From Paramacrobiotus metropolitanus (Eukaryota > Tardigrada > Eutardigrada > Parachela > Macrobiotidae), in NCBI RefSeq assembly GCF_019649055.1, contig NW_026570239.1, positions 124,001-188,000 on the forward strand: a DNA stretch of 64,000 nucleotides, read 5' to 3'. Both the position numbers and the translations under genes were made by a program. The notes beneath the pieces are model-generated. The model made no database searches, was not told where the DNA came from, and was given only the letters and a program-made list of their open reading frames with translations. Within the stretch, counting starts at the first letter, position 1. Every line of letters begins with the position of its first letter. Below, piece after piece: positions 23,030 through 31,919 of the stretch.

Positions 23030-24951
23030 CTACTGATGTCGGGTACGTCCACGCTGCCCGCGCTTGCCACGTCGAGCACCACGGAAGGAGCCGCGAGTGC
23101 TGGCCAAAGTATCCCGCTGCTGCAAACGCGAGCTGCCCAGGTCTTGAACATGCTGGGGTGCCAATGACGGTGGTACGGTACCAACAGGAAAGAAGATGGA
23201 TTGGGCCACAGAACCAGACGAGCTCGGTTCCACAGGTGCTGCAGACGGTTGAGCGGAACCAGAAACGACAGCCGGCGGCAAGACGGACGGTGCAGCAGGC
23301 GGAGGAACAGGCGCTAATGGTGCTGCGTTATAATTCATGCTACCGCCAGTGGTTCGTGGCTTAAAATCCTGCAGATCGTTTACAAGCTGTACATCGGCAG
23401 GCTTCAAGGTGACACGTTTGGCATGGATGGCTGCCTTGTTGGAGTCTTCGAACAGCTGAACCAAGAACATTTCTGTGGATTCCTGGAGGGCCATCAGGGC
23501 AGGGACTTGCCAGCGTAATTCAGGATTGATGCCAGCACAGATCTCACGCACGAAACGCTGAAACGGAAGCTTTTGGCAGAGTAGCATAGTCGTGCGTTGC
23601 AAATGCTTGATGTCCTGCAGGGCTTTCTCGCCGGGGCGCGCACGCTTGCGAAGCCTTTTGCCTTTCTTCGTGCGCTTGGTCGGCTGTTCTGGAGGCTGCA
23701 AAACTGGGTGTCCCGGATCATCGCCTTGGTCGTCGTCATCATCAGAACCACTAGCTGGTAGCTCCAGTACGTCCGGGGCGGAGTCAACGCTCAGACGCGC
23801 AGCGTGGAACTCAGCGGTCTTCTGACGGATTCGTTCCACGTTGACGGGGTTAGGAGCCGCTAATCCACCTTCCGCTTCCTCATCGGAATCCGGCTGAGGC
23901 GCTCTGAATAAAATTTCGAAAAAGTTGAGTAAGTGACACACACATGCTGCATGTATACGTTTTACCGGGCAATTTCGAAAAATGCTTATAATGATATTTT
24001 ACGTACTGTGAGGACCCAGGGGCAAAACCAGACCGGTTGGACGCTGCAGAACTCAGAGCCCGTTCTCGACTGGCTGATCCAATCGGACTGGAACTGAAAT
24101 TTCGAAAACCATAAGTAAACGAGCAGCGTTCATAATTCTAGTGCAGGATACTGGACAAAATCGAAAATTCTCACCTAGGCAAGCCGTTGCTGTACGTAGT
24201 GCCGTCCATCGTCTTCCTGGCTCGCCCAGTTCCACGACCGGAGGTTGTCGGTTGAGGATCCCTAGAAAAAGTACGCATGTGTATAACAGAAGATCAAAGT
24301 TGCAGTAAAAGTTTTCCCATGGTACCCGTATGAACTAGCGTAGGTGGTGTAGTCCATGGTCTTTCGCGGAGCAGGCTCTCGACGAACAGACTTGGAAGTG
24401 CGCTCCGGTACCCCTTCATCCGATGAACCTGAAGACGAAGCCCCATCTTCCTCCTCCGTATTGTAAGGAGGATCTTTCTCTGGGTCGTCCTGCGCTTCTT
24501 CCTCCAGATCACGCGCGTACTCTGTGCGGTTGTCGGTCTCATCTTCTCCGCCGTCGACATCCTCGACATCAGACTGGGGGCTCAGCGGACGTTTCAGCCC
24601 AACAGGAGAAGGTATTTCTGGAGATGCGGAGCGTGACCTAAAATGTACACGTTAACGAAAATAAAATTTGTATTTTTTATAAAGGAAATTGTGTTACCGC
24701 TGTGATACGTGAGGCATCTGCATTGCCTCAGGGACACCGATGACTCCGTCCAGAGGAATGACGGGATTAGCGTCAACTCCATCGGCCTCAACATGTTCCT
24801 GGACATTCATGCTACCGTTGTCCTCAGCGCCTGGGCCGTCTGAACTACGCTCCGGGACGTCCCCGTTCGCAGCTGCATTTTCAGATACCAGCTGAGGCAC
24901 ACGACTGAGGACGTTGTTCATCAGCGAGACTACGTCATCAAGTACAGACAT
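23030..24951 (-). CDS. Histone H3-fold protein of the Maverick, five exons, ~537 residues
   Basis: Exons: 24951-24698, 24637-24326, 24261-24175, 24093-24007 and 23903-23030. All have GT-AG borders and every phase matches, summing to exactly 538 codons with the stop. Residues 1-335 are acidic, Ser/Pro-rich and apparently disordered, with a Lys/Arg cluster (KKGKRLRKRARP) just before the fold. Residues ~336-425 match the histone H3 core in order: RPGEKALQDI, KLPFQRFVREI, ALMALQE, FEDSNKAAIHAKRVTLKPADVQ. The usual H3 DLR-F segment is replaced by NPELRWQ. A Pro/Ala-rich tail ends in an Arg/Gly cluster. H3 is normally ~136 residues; this one is fused to long tails, as in divergent or CENP-A-like variants. 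Likely role: binding the element's or host's DNA in the nucleus, perhaps with host H4. No H4 partner was found in the element. Confidence 0.9.
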
Positions 24952-25311
24952 CCTACAACGTACGCAGGGTTTAATAATAATAAATGCACTTGCATGTATG
25001 CTACCTAATATATGTACGAAATTTCGATTTTGTTAAGTAGTCGATACAATTTTTTCTCTGGACGTCGGTTTGCAACGAAATTTCGAAAAACAGTCTGCAA
25101 CTTACTTTTTTTTATTTACAAGGACAATAGCAAATTTTGAGACAGCGTGTCATGTCCGCACAAAATAAGAAGAAGTACAAAGATCATTTTTAGGACCATC
25201 GCAAACGTACATAAACGAGCGTAACAGAACAAGTTTGTGCGTCATATCACAAAGTGTGAACTTCAAATTGCACGCTAAAATCACAAAAGCAATACCGGGA
25301 GATATTTCAAA
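24952..25311. other. Spacer between the H3-fold and LRR genes
   Basis: No coding sequence. It holds GAAATTTCGATTTT (25018) and AACGAAATTTCGAAAAAC (~25076), members of the TTTCGAAA motif family. It probably serves as the promoter of the H3-fold gene and the 3' region of the LRR gene. Confidence 0.5.
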
Positions 25312-25950
25312 CTAATCAGTGCGAGGGCTATCTTCAACACTTTCGTTTAAAACGGACATTTCGAAGCTGTTGTTTGTACCTCCAGAACTCTGCTTGATAC
25401 AGCGGCGTTTAACAAACACAACAGCACTGGCCACAATAATACAAAAAACGGTTATGCCGATGATCGAGTAAATAATATTAGGGACGGTAAAATCAGAGTC
25501 CGGATCCTGTACAGATGGAACGATCGTCGAGGTAGAAGCAACAGTCTGAGTGGCTGTAGTTCGCGTGGAGTTAAGCACTGAAACCGATGTCGAATCCGCT
25601 GGTACAGTTGTGGTCAGCGGAGCACAGTCAGTTAGCACGATGAAGTCCACAGGGGATGGTTCAGTACAGTTGACCAGGGGGTTGTCACGGGCGTCTAGAT
25701 ACACCAATCGTGGAAAGGTAGTCCTGAGACCGGCGTAGGGCACTGCATACAGCCGATTTCCGCTCAAAAGTACATGTTTCACCCAAGTCTTTGGCTCAGT
25801 CGGTAGTGGGACGGCAGTCAGTCGGCGATTAGCGCAATTAACCACGCCTTCTTGGTAGTCGCAGAGGCAGTGTTTGTAGCAGGGAATCCAGCCTCCTGCG
25901 TGACAACCAACCAGAAGAGTCATACCCACGATGAAGTACATCAGCATCAT
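25312..25950 (-). CDS. Leucine-rich-repeat type I membrane protein carried by the Maverick
   Basis: A 212-residue single-exon gene starting at ATG 25950. Residues 1-18 are a hydrophobic signal peptide (MYFIVGMTLLVGC). Next comes a Cys-rich cap typical of LRR N-termini (CYKHCLCDYQ...VNC) running into LTAVP, then one or two LRRs (KHVLLSGNRLYAVP, LVYLDARDNPLVNC) and a Cys that could close the domain. Residues ~110-150 are Ser/Thr-rich, likely a glycosylated stalk. IIYSIIGITVFCIIVASAVVF is the transmembrane segment, followed by KRRC and a 35-residue cytoplasmic tail. It would sit in the host plasma membrane or a virion envelope. This is a host-like receptor architecture, not a core Maverick gene, and was probably captured. 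The partner is unknown. Confidence 0.85.
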   Translation of the reverse strand: MMLMYFIVGMTLLVGCHAGGWIPCYKHCLCDYQEGVVNCANRRLTAVPLPTEPKTWVKHVLLSGNRLYAVPYAGLRTTFPRLVYLDARDNPLVNCTEPSPVDFIVLTDCAPLTTTVPADSTSVSVLNSTRTTATQTVASTSTIVPSVQDPDSDFTVPNIIYSIIGITVFCIIVASAVVFVKRRCIKQSSGGTNNSFEMSVLNESVEDSPRTD

Positions 25951-26063
25951 CTAGATAATTGCAAGCATCTATCAGTGCAATTTTATCTAGCGCTCATTTG
26001 AAGATTTTCTGTGTCCTAACTCCAGCAATATTTCTCTAGTCTAACTGCAATATTTTCGCAATC
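25951..26063. promoter_or_regulatory. Divergent promoter spacer at the strand switch
   Basis: Only 113 bp separate the start codons of the minus-strand LRR gene and the first plus-strand gene, so both promoters must lie here or overlap the genes. Confidence 0.5.
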
Positions 26064-26816
26064 ATGTCCATGGAAAAGATTGCACATGCTCTGTTTCCTA
26101 TTGGACCTGGTCCACGCACTTTGAAAAACGGAATAGTCTACTACCCGCAGCTAGATGCTAAAGATCTCAACGTCTTGCAGACCGTTTACAACCACCTTAA
26201 AGACCGTTTTATGGCAGCGCAGAAATTGTATCCGGATATTACAATTGGAGTGCGTTTGCAGTTTACAAGAGATGACTGGTTCCATCAAAGCCCTATGGGC
26301 GAAGTTGCGTTCGCTTTGTATCCGCTGGAACCAGCAAAGTGCGGTCTCCAGGCCGGAGGCCAGCTGTCATGCAGAATTACAAACGAAGACGAATGGCGCC
26401 GTGTCATACGAGATTTGGCTCATGGCAGGCTCCGCAATTATCTGAAGTATTACGTGAAAAAATGGAGAAACGACCACCCAAATTATGGATACAAGATTCA
26501 ACAAGTCATCACAGTGGAGTGCCCTGACAGTACTGGTGTGAAGGTCTGGAGCGAGTGCGTGATGGGAGTTGGATTGGAGGAAGGGAATGAAATGCCGAAA
26601 TTTGACTACTATTATCAACGTGTTGACAAGTTTGAGAAAATGAAGTTGCTGAAGCCTGGACACGGACCTCCAGCTACGCAACCGGAGGATCTACAAGAAG
26701 AGGACGAAGGATTTCAGGATGGTGCGTTCGGGCCGCCATGCAACCCAGACTGGGGCGACGAAATGAGTGGAATTCCACCGGATATGAAGATCACGGACAG
26801 CGATTGCGAATAAGGT
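26064..26816 (+). CDS. Maverick protein of unknown function, 249 residues
   Basis: It begins at ATG 26064 (MSMEKIAHALFPIGPGPR) and is uninterrupted. It is predicted soluble: a mixed, folded-looking N-terminal two thirds with aromatic-rich segments (YYVKKWRNDHPNYGY) and an acidic tail (EDLQEEDEGFQDG, then DSDCE). There is no nucleotide-binding or zinc motif. It is first in the plus-strand block that leads into the packaging ATPase, and a polyadenylation-like AATAAA lies at ~26851. I do not recognise it; position suggests a structural or accessory role. Confidence 0.75.
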
Positions 26817-26904
26817 ACCCTGATTGTACAGCTTCTTTCCAGTCAGTCGACAATAAATTTCGGTACATCTTGGATAATAAGTTTGTTTTAAAGTTTTAGT
26901 TGGA

Positions 26905-27147
26905 ATGGATCCGGAAACACCGCCTCCCATTCCCGTCGTCGAGCGGAACTCGAAGGGGATTCTATTCTGGGCTTTATTTTACGCAATACCGTTCATTTTT
27001 TCGCATGTTATACGAATTATTACTGTCCTTGCGCTCAAGGTTACTGACAGATTTCCTGTCCACAATATTATTATGCCTTTAATTTCATTCATGTTCAATG
27101 AAACTCGACGTATGCTGACTGGTGGAAATGGAAGTACAACTCAGTGA
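26905..27147 (+). CDS. Small hydrophobic Maverick protein, 80 residues
   Basis: Begins MDPETPPPIP at 26905. A Pro-rich N-terminus precedes one long or two short hydrophobic segments (GILFWALFYAIPFIFSHVIRI and HNIIMPLISFMF). Its 3' end overlaps the start of the packaging ATPase by about 20 bp in another frame, so the two are probably coexpressed. Small membrane proteins beside the ATPase are common in Maverick-like elements; the function here is unknown. Confidence 0.6.
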   Translation: MDPETPPPIPVVERNSKGILFWALFYAIPFIFSHVIRIITVLALKVTDRFPVHNIIMPLISFMFNETRRMLTGGNGSTTQ

Positions 27148-27787
27148 CAATTTCATGCACCCGACTTCTATTCTTATTAGTGGTAATTCTGGCTGCGGTA
27201 AAACAACCTTTGTGGCTAATATTTTACGTTACAATAAACTCTCGAAATCCCCGGAGCGAATATTTTGGTTTTACAAACAATACCAGCCGCTGTACGATAC
27301 GCTTATCAGAGAAGGATTTCCTGTCACTTTTATCGAGGGACTGCCAGACGAAATCTCAAAACCAAAATTTTTTGACAAATCGTACCTAAATCTGTGTGTA
27401 ATCGATGATCTGCACTTGGAAGATTCTACCAGCAAGCACGTGGCCCAACTATTTTGTAACGGCGGAAGGCATTCAAACACCACAGTAATATATCTTACGC
27501 AGAACTTGTTTTTTAAACAAAGCTTCGGCCGCGACATTAGACTGAACGCCAAAATAATTATCTGTTTCAAAAATCCACAAGACCGACAACAACTACAAAT
27601 TCTCGGACGACAACTTTTCCCTCATAAGTTGAATTATTTTCTTGAATCAGTTAATGCTGCTTTTGAACGACCATATGGATATATAGTCATCGATCTACAG
27701 CATACGACTAGCGACCGTTTTCGTTTAAAGACTGCAATTTTTGGTGAGAATTCTAACCGCTGCACCGAAGTATTTATTCCTGCATGA
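27128..27787 (+). CDS. DNA-packaging ATPase (FtsK/HerA, A32-like)
   Basis: About 219 residues from ATG 27128. The Walker A motif is SGNSGCGKTTFV near residue 18, and Walker B is LCVIDDLHLE near residue 90. An Asn/Gln sensor-like segment (TTVIYLTQNLFF) follows. This order and size match the genome-packaging ATPases of Polintons, adintoviruses and relatives. It would power loading of the element's DNA into capsids. The frame is intact. Confidence 0.93.
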   Translation: MEVQLSDNFMHPTSILISGNSGCGKTTFVANILRYNKLSKSPERIFWFYKQYQPLYDTLIREGFPVTFIEGLPDEISKPKFFDKSYLNLCVIDDLHLEDSTSKHVAQLFCNGGRHSNTTVIYLTQNLFFKQSFGRDIRLNAKIIICFKNPQDRQQLQILGRQLFPHKLNYFLESVNAAFERPYGYIVIDLQHTTSDRFRLKTAIFGENSNRCTEVFIPA

Positions 27788-28116
27788 TGGAGCGTAGCAA
27801 AACGGTATCAAACATCGACCTACTGTCGTCAATTGCAAAAAGCAGGCCAAAGCTTGCAAAAGCAATCATAAAAAACGCAGAGGATACTCTCATTGACGCA
27901 ATTTCTGAATGTGCGCTACAAATTGTGGAAGGGACAGTTCCTGTCGCTGAGTCTTCTAAAGCACTGCGAGTAAAGCGAGTCCTGCCGTATTTGAAACTTT
28001 TATCAAAAAAATCGGTTTCTCGGCGTAAGAAACGAAATTTTTTGTTGGCTAAAGGCTACGCGCTGTTGTCTCTCATTCTACCACCAGTCTTAAGTTTTAT
28101 TCTTGGGAAAGTGTAA
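27784..28116 (+). CDS. Small basic Maverick protein with C-terminal hydrophobic segment, 110 residues
   Basis: The start codon overlaps the stop of the ATPase. The N-terminal part is helical and rich in Lys/Ala/Ser, with a basic patch (KKSVSRRKKRNF). The C-terminus is hydrophobic (YALLSLILPPVLSFILG) and could be a membrane anchor or membrane-active helix. I do not recognise the family. The tight overlap with both neighbours suggests one transcript. Confidence 0.65.
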   Translation: MMERSKTVSNIDLLSSIAKSRPKLAKAIIKNAEDTLIDAISECALQIVEGTVPVAESSKALRVKRVLPYLKLLSKKSVSRRKKRNFLLAKGYALLSLILPPVLSFILGKV

Positions 28117-28117
28117 A

Positions 28118-28837
28118 ATGGCAAAACGCATGTTTTTGGTAAACGAGGATCAACTGCGAACTCGCAGTAGATCGATTAGTCCAAGCGCAAATGTCCCGCC
28201 AACAGCGACTCATATGGATTACTTTGCACGGCCTTTACATCGATCGTATCAGGATATGGGGGCATTCTTGCACGACCGCAATTTGACCACACGAGAAAAA
28301 CTCAATGCACACGAAGATGCGATGGCTCGATATGAAAATTATCTAAAACAAGCGTATGCCCCAGCAGCCCATTTAAGACCTCCTGACGATGTTGACAAGC
28401 CAACCCAGGGTATTCCAGGAATCCAAGACGACGTGTTGCGTGTAATGGAGCTACTGCCTGAAAAACAACGAAGCGCTGCACATAGTTTGCTCAACCATCT
28501 TCTAACTTATGGTGGAATACGGGTCGGGCGGAATCTGCAGCTGATAACGCAAGGCATTCAACGCGAGGGTACCAACGTCGTTGATTTACTACGCTGGATA
28601 ACGGCACCTACGAACCCTACTTCAAAGCAGAGTCTCCCTGAAGGACTGCACGACATCTTTTCTGCCATGAAGCACAGCAACGCGCCGGTATCTTTGATAA
28701 CAAACGCAAATAGGCGCAATACTTACCGTGTTTTCCAGCCATCCGATGATGATGAAGACGAGTATCATACGCCAACGAATAGTCGAAAGCGAACACCGGG
28801 AACTCCTCGGGGACCACGGTCGTGGGTGCGGTACTAG
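28118..28837 (+). CDS. Conserved-type Maverick protein, ~239 residues
   Basis: Starts at ATG 28118 (MAKRMFLVNEDQL), overlapping the previous gene's end. Lysine/Arg then a hydrophobic LV pair at the N-terminus is an arrangement I associate with a recurrent structural-block protein of Maverick-like elements. The middle holds predicted helices (LNHLLTYGGI, NVVDLLRWI). The C-terminus is low complexity with an acidic run and ends in SRKRTPGTPRGPRSW. No enzyme motif. Last gene of the plus-strand block. Confidence 0.7.
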   Translation: MAKRMFLVNEDQLRTRSRSISPSANVPPTATHMDYFARPLHRSYQDMGAFLHDRNLTTREKLNAHEDAMARYENYLKQAYAPAAHLRPPDDVDKPTQGIPGIQDDVLRVMELLPEKQRSAAHSLLNHLLTYGGIRVGRNLQLITQGIQREGTNVVDLLRWITAPTNPTSKQSLPEGLHDIFSAMKHSNAPVSLITNANRRNTYRVFQPSDDDEDEYHTPTNSRKRTPGTPRGPRSWVRY

Positions 28838-29008
28838 CTTAAGATCATAATGCTGTGCTGTTGTTGTTTGACGGCAGTGTTTCTTGTAATTTTTTCTTTA
28901 TTTGTGCTTTTTTACTTGACAACTTTTGCGTGTTTGCACGTCAGTTTTTCTTCTTGACCATAAAAATAATAAAAAAAAATGCGAGAAAGTTCCTTGTTTT
29001 TGATTTTA
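28838..29008. terminator. Convergent 3' region with polyadenylation-like signals
   Basis: Plus- and minus-strand blocks converge here. AATAATAAAAAAAA near 28965 and the T-rich stretch beyond could serve the two transcripts. Confidence 0.4.
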
Positions 29009-29569
29009 TTATAGCAGCAACACTTTATACATAGGGAGAGAGTATTGCTTATTAGATACATTTTTCAAACATACTTCAGGACGTTTGCACACACGAAGAT
29101 GTTTTTTGGCAAACAGTTTTAACAAAACATCATTTCGCTTCCAGTTTTTATGATATTCAAGTTTATCAATGATTCGACGAAGACTCAACCCACGACAAGA
29201 ATAATACAAGAAAAAAATACAGAACAGTCCACACAAACTAGAATTAGGATGCTGCAATTGAGTATGGTTTTCTTGGTAATGACCATGAGCGTCTGGAAAA
29301 TTTTCCACAATGAATTTATCAAATTCGATTCCATAAAACAATGCTGATTTTCCAAAGGAATCGAAAAACGTGATAGTTTTTGGGTTCTTGGCAAAAACTG
29401 CTAGCCAGTGCTGCCCTGGCAAGGCTTTCTTATCGCTGTTGACAATAAGAGCGACAGGATATTTTATCTTTTTCAGCTTTGGAAGTGCGTCTCTTGCGAA
29501 TACTCCGACAAAAATGCCTCTAAGACAGGGGTCGTGCCGCACTATATCCAGCAGTTGTAGATTATTCAT
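29009..29569 (-). CDS. Adenovirus-type maturation protease (C5/Ulp1 clan)
   Basis: About 186 residues from ATG 29569 (MNNLQLLDIVRH). The catalytic residues are visible in order: His in PGQHWLAVF, Asp in ITFFDSFGK, Gln in NHTQLQHP, and Cys in SSLCGLFCIFF. This matches the cysteine proteases that mature capsids in adenoviruses, Polintons and related viruses. The gene starts a few bases after the capsid stop codon, so it is probably cotranscribed with it. The frame is intact. Confidence 0.93.
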   Translation of the reverse strand: MNNLQLLDIVRHDPCLRGIFVGVFARDALPKLKKIKYPVALIVNSDKKALPGQHWLAVFAKNPKTITFFDSFGKSALFYGIEFDKFIVENFPDAHGHYQENHTQLQHPNSSLCGLFCIFFLYYSCRGLSLRRIIDKLEYHKNWKRNDVLLKLFAKKHLRVCKRPEVCLKNVSNKQYSLPMYKVLLL

Positions 29570-29571
29570 TT

Positions 29572-30905
29572 TCAAGCACGCTTGTATGGACAATAGACAT
29601 TCCTCCGCGAGTCTATCTCAACCAATGCATTTTTGTTGTAATAAATAAGAATAGATAAGGTATTGGTAGTTGGTGTAGAAAATGTTAGCGAGAGACCAAG
29701 AATGCCTTTCTTGGTTGGGTTTATACAAGAATGGTCCCCAATATCCGGTTCCAGATTGAAACCATAAATAGCAAATCCGTTTCGCCAATCAGACTGCGTG
29801 AATGGTAAAGCGGAGCTTTTGTAAATCATTCCTGTTGTTTCGAGGAGACTTTGATACCCATCTCTTGAGTTAGTATCCGAAATTTCGAGAGCTTTACCCG
29901 GAAACGGTTCTGAATTAATGTAAGTTATAATCTGGCTAACGCCGTATCTGTCGAAACGATAGGGATTTCGAGCAATGTTTCCACCAACAGCCTCCGCATG
30001 CACTAAGGCCACGAAAATTTGTTTTGGTATCACACCTCGAAACAAATCGTCCCTTGACCAATGACTGCTCCCGTTTGGGATAGTCATCTCCAGAACGTTT
30101 GATTCTACGTACGGAATCATTGCGTTCCGTTTTTGAATCATTATTTCGTGGGCCAAAAGAAATTCCGGGTCCAGCTTAATTTTTCGTAATTTAAGTGCCG
30201 CTCGTTTTATAACGATTTTAAGGTCCGGTTGTGCAACAGATGATACCAAGGCAAACCTGTCTTTTGAGCGCGATAAAACAAGTTTCATATCAATTTTCGA
30301 GGGTATCAGACGTGGTTGGTTCGCGAGATCGCTCGGGAACTTCATAAACATGTTCCACATGGTACCGTTTGCCAACTGCTCTCGACGAGCAATGTAACCC
30401 TCGTTAAGCTGAATATTGTTCGGATTAGGATCAGGTACGGCAAGGCTGAATGAGTCAAAAAGATTGGAGTCATCCAGCGAGAAACCAGAGCCCAGCAACT
30501 GCTTTTGGCCATCATTCCCGTAGTTTAAAAGGTTTTCAAAATATGAAGAATAATGCGAAAGGGACGGATTTGAAGAAACCGTTTCACTGTTGAAAAGAAG
30601 TTCGTGTCCGCTGAACAAACTTCGCGCAAAATTATTTACAGGTCCCCATTCGATAGCCGCAGCCGGCGCGGCGTTCGCAGATGTTAAAACAGCGACGTCA
30701 AGTAGGATAGAGCTGTGCGCTAAATCAAGCATTTCATCTGGCGTCCCGGCAATTTCCCAGCTAATAGTATCCACATCTAAAGTATTTCCGATAGGGTTGT
30801 AGAGAACATACTTTGCTGATTCGATTGCCGTCTGAGTTGGAGGTAAGGAAAAATGATCAAGCTCAGATTTTAAGCATAGAGCGCGTGGGGATGGACGTCC
30901 GCCAT
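29572..30905 (-). CDS. Major capsid protein (double jelly-roll), 5' frame break
   Basis: The long frame is open from about 30955 to the stop at 29572. Its position between protease and core-protein genes, its size (>430 residues) and its content (a conserved-looking N-terminal PPTQTAIESAKY segment, then long beta-rich stretches) mark the hexon-like capsid protein of Mavericks. The long frame has no ATG near its natural beginning. The best ATG (30903-30905) is in another frame that ends within a dozen codons. So there is either a one-base break near 30875, an unseen upstream exon or unusual initiation. I leave the join unmade. Confidence 0.82.
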
Positions 30906-30916
30906 TCTCAAATGAG

Positions 30917-31408
30917 TTAGTGTAAAATGGTGTTTAAAGGCAATCGAAGTCGTTTACGATGGCGACGGGTGCGATGGGTGTGCTTGGGAGTCCGCTTTTT
31001 ATGCAAACGTTTTCCTTTTGGCTTTTTTGAAACTGATTTGGTGCGTCGTGTGCGTTTTTTCTTTATTACTGGCTTCACCGAAGTCTTTTTAGTCTTGCGA
31101 TGACGCTTACGTCGTTTGCCCATCCCTTTTTGCAAATCAGCGGCCATGCTTGCCAGAGTTTCACGCGTTCTTGACTGGGCGGAGTCTAATAAGGTTGTCT
31201 TATTCTGCATAACATCGTTAACAACGTTTCGATCCAAACGAACCAAATTAGGAAAAATAACATTTTTTGCTGTTCGAGCAAGGCTTCCGAAAAAATTTCC
31301 CAGCGAGCCGTATCCATTCTGTACATGACCGACATTTGAGGTATAATTTGGAGATAATAGTTGGACATAAACTTGCGCGGGAATCGAAAAACTATTAACT
31401 TCATCCAT
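30917..31408 (-). CDS. Basic virion core protein, pX/pVI-like
   Basis: A 163-residue protein. The N-terminal half includes NGYGSLGNFFGSLARTAKN, a Gly-rich amphipathic segment like those of adenoviral membrane-lytic/core precursors. The C-terminal half is almost entirely Lys/Arg with Ser/Thr (KKRTRRTKSVSKKPKGKR), suited to condensing DNA. Its start overlaps the stop of the upstream minor capsid gene. It likely packs the element's DNA in the capsid. Assignment rests on composition, size and position. Confidence 0.75.
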   Translation of the reverse strand: MDEVNSFSIPAQVYVQLLSPNYTSNVGHVQNGYGSLGNFFGSLARTAKNVIFPNLVRLDRNVVNDVMQNKTTLLDSAQSRTRETLASMAADLQKGMGKRRKRHRKTKKTSVKPVIKKKRTRRTKSVSKKPKGKRLHKKRTPKHTHRTRRHRKRLRLPLNTILH

Positions 31409-31815
31409 TATCGACGGCGAAAATTTAATTGCAGAATCGTTGTTCCTTTATCAAAATCAACTGCACGTCCTTCAAGATCAGTTATCGAGAAGAGTAAACG
31501 ATCAAACTGACTGTTTTCGACGTTAATATACTGGAGTATAGGAACATAAGCATTTCCACTCGTAACTTGTTTGGTCGGAACAACCGCAAGAAGGGACACT
31601 CGTGTTTTGTTAACAATCTGACTGCGCACTAGATCGCTTAACACACGCAACGTTCCGAGATTTTTTGATCTTAAGTTTGGCGGACACTGGACATAAGCCA
31701 AAGCTACTTCAAATTCAGTCAATAACTGAATATAATTAGGCAAAAATACACTGAACTCAGATGGAGAGTTACCAGACACTGCGTCAGAAGTAACTGTTAT
31801 ATTGAAATTTTCCAT
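31408..31815 (-). CDS. Minor capsid (penton-like) protein
   Basis: 135 residues from ATG 31815 (MENFNITVTSDAV). Beta-rich, with the recurrent pattern FSVFLPNYIQLL..FEVALAYVQCPPN at the N-terminus and DLEGRAVDFDKGTTILQLNF at the C-terminus, which I associate with the short capsid-block proteins of Maverick elements. Its place next to core and capsid genes supports a vertex or penton role. It is shorter than typical single-jelly-roll pentons. Confidence 0.65.
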   Translation of the reverse strand: MENFNITVTSDAVSGNSPSEFSVFLPNYIQLLTEFEVALAYVQCPPNLRSKNLGTLRVLSDLVRSQIVNKTRVSLLAVVPTKQVTSGNAYVPILQYINVENSQFDRLLFSITDLEGRAVDFDKGTTILQLNFRRR

Positions 31816-31919
31816 TTTTCAAACCAGAGCAACAATTGAAAAATTTCGAAAACACACTGTAACTTTTACTCTCAGAGGTATTAAGACTCGGCTACACGAC
31901 TTTTTCGAAATCCAGATTT
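31816..31919. promoter_or_regulatory. Spacer with two TTTCGAAA motifs
   Basis: Between the integrase stop and the minor capsid start lie AAATTTCGAAAAC (31842) and TTTTTCGAAATCC (31901). This is the probable promoter of the capsid-block transcript. Confidence 0.45.
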
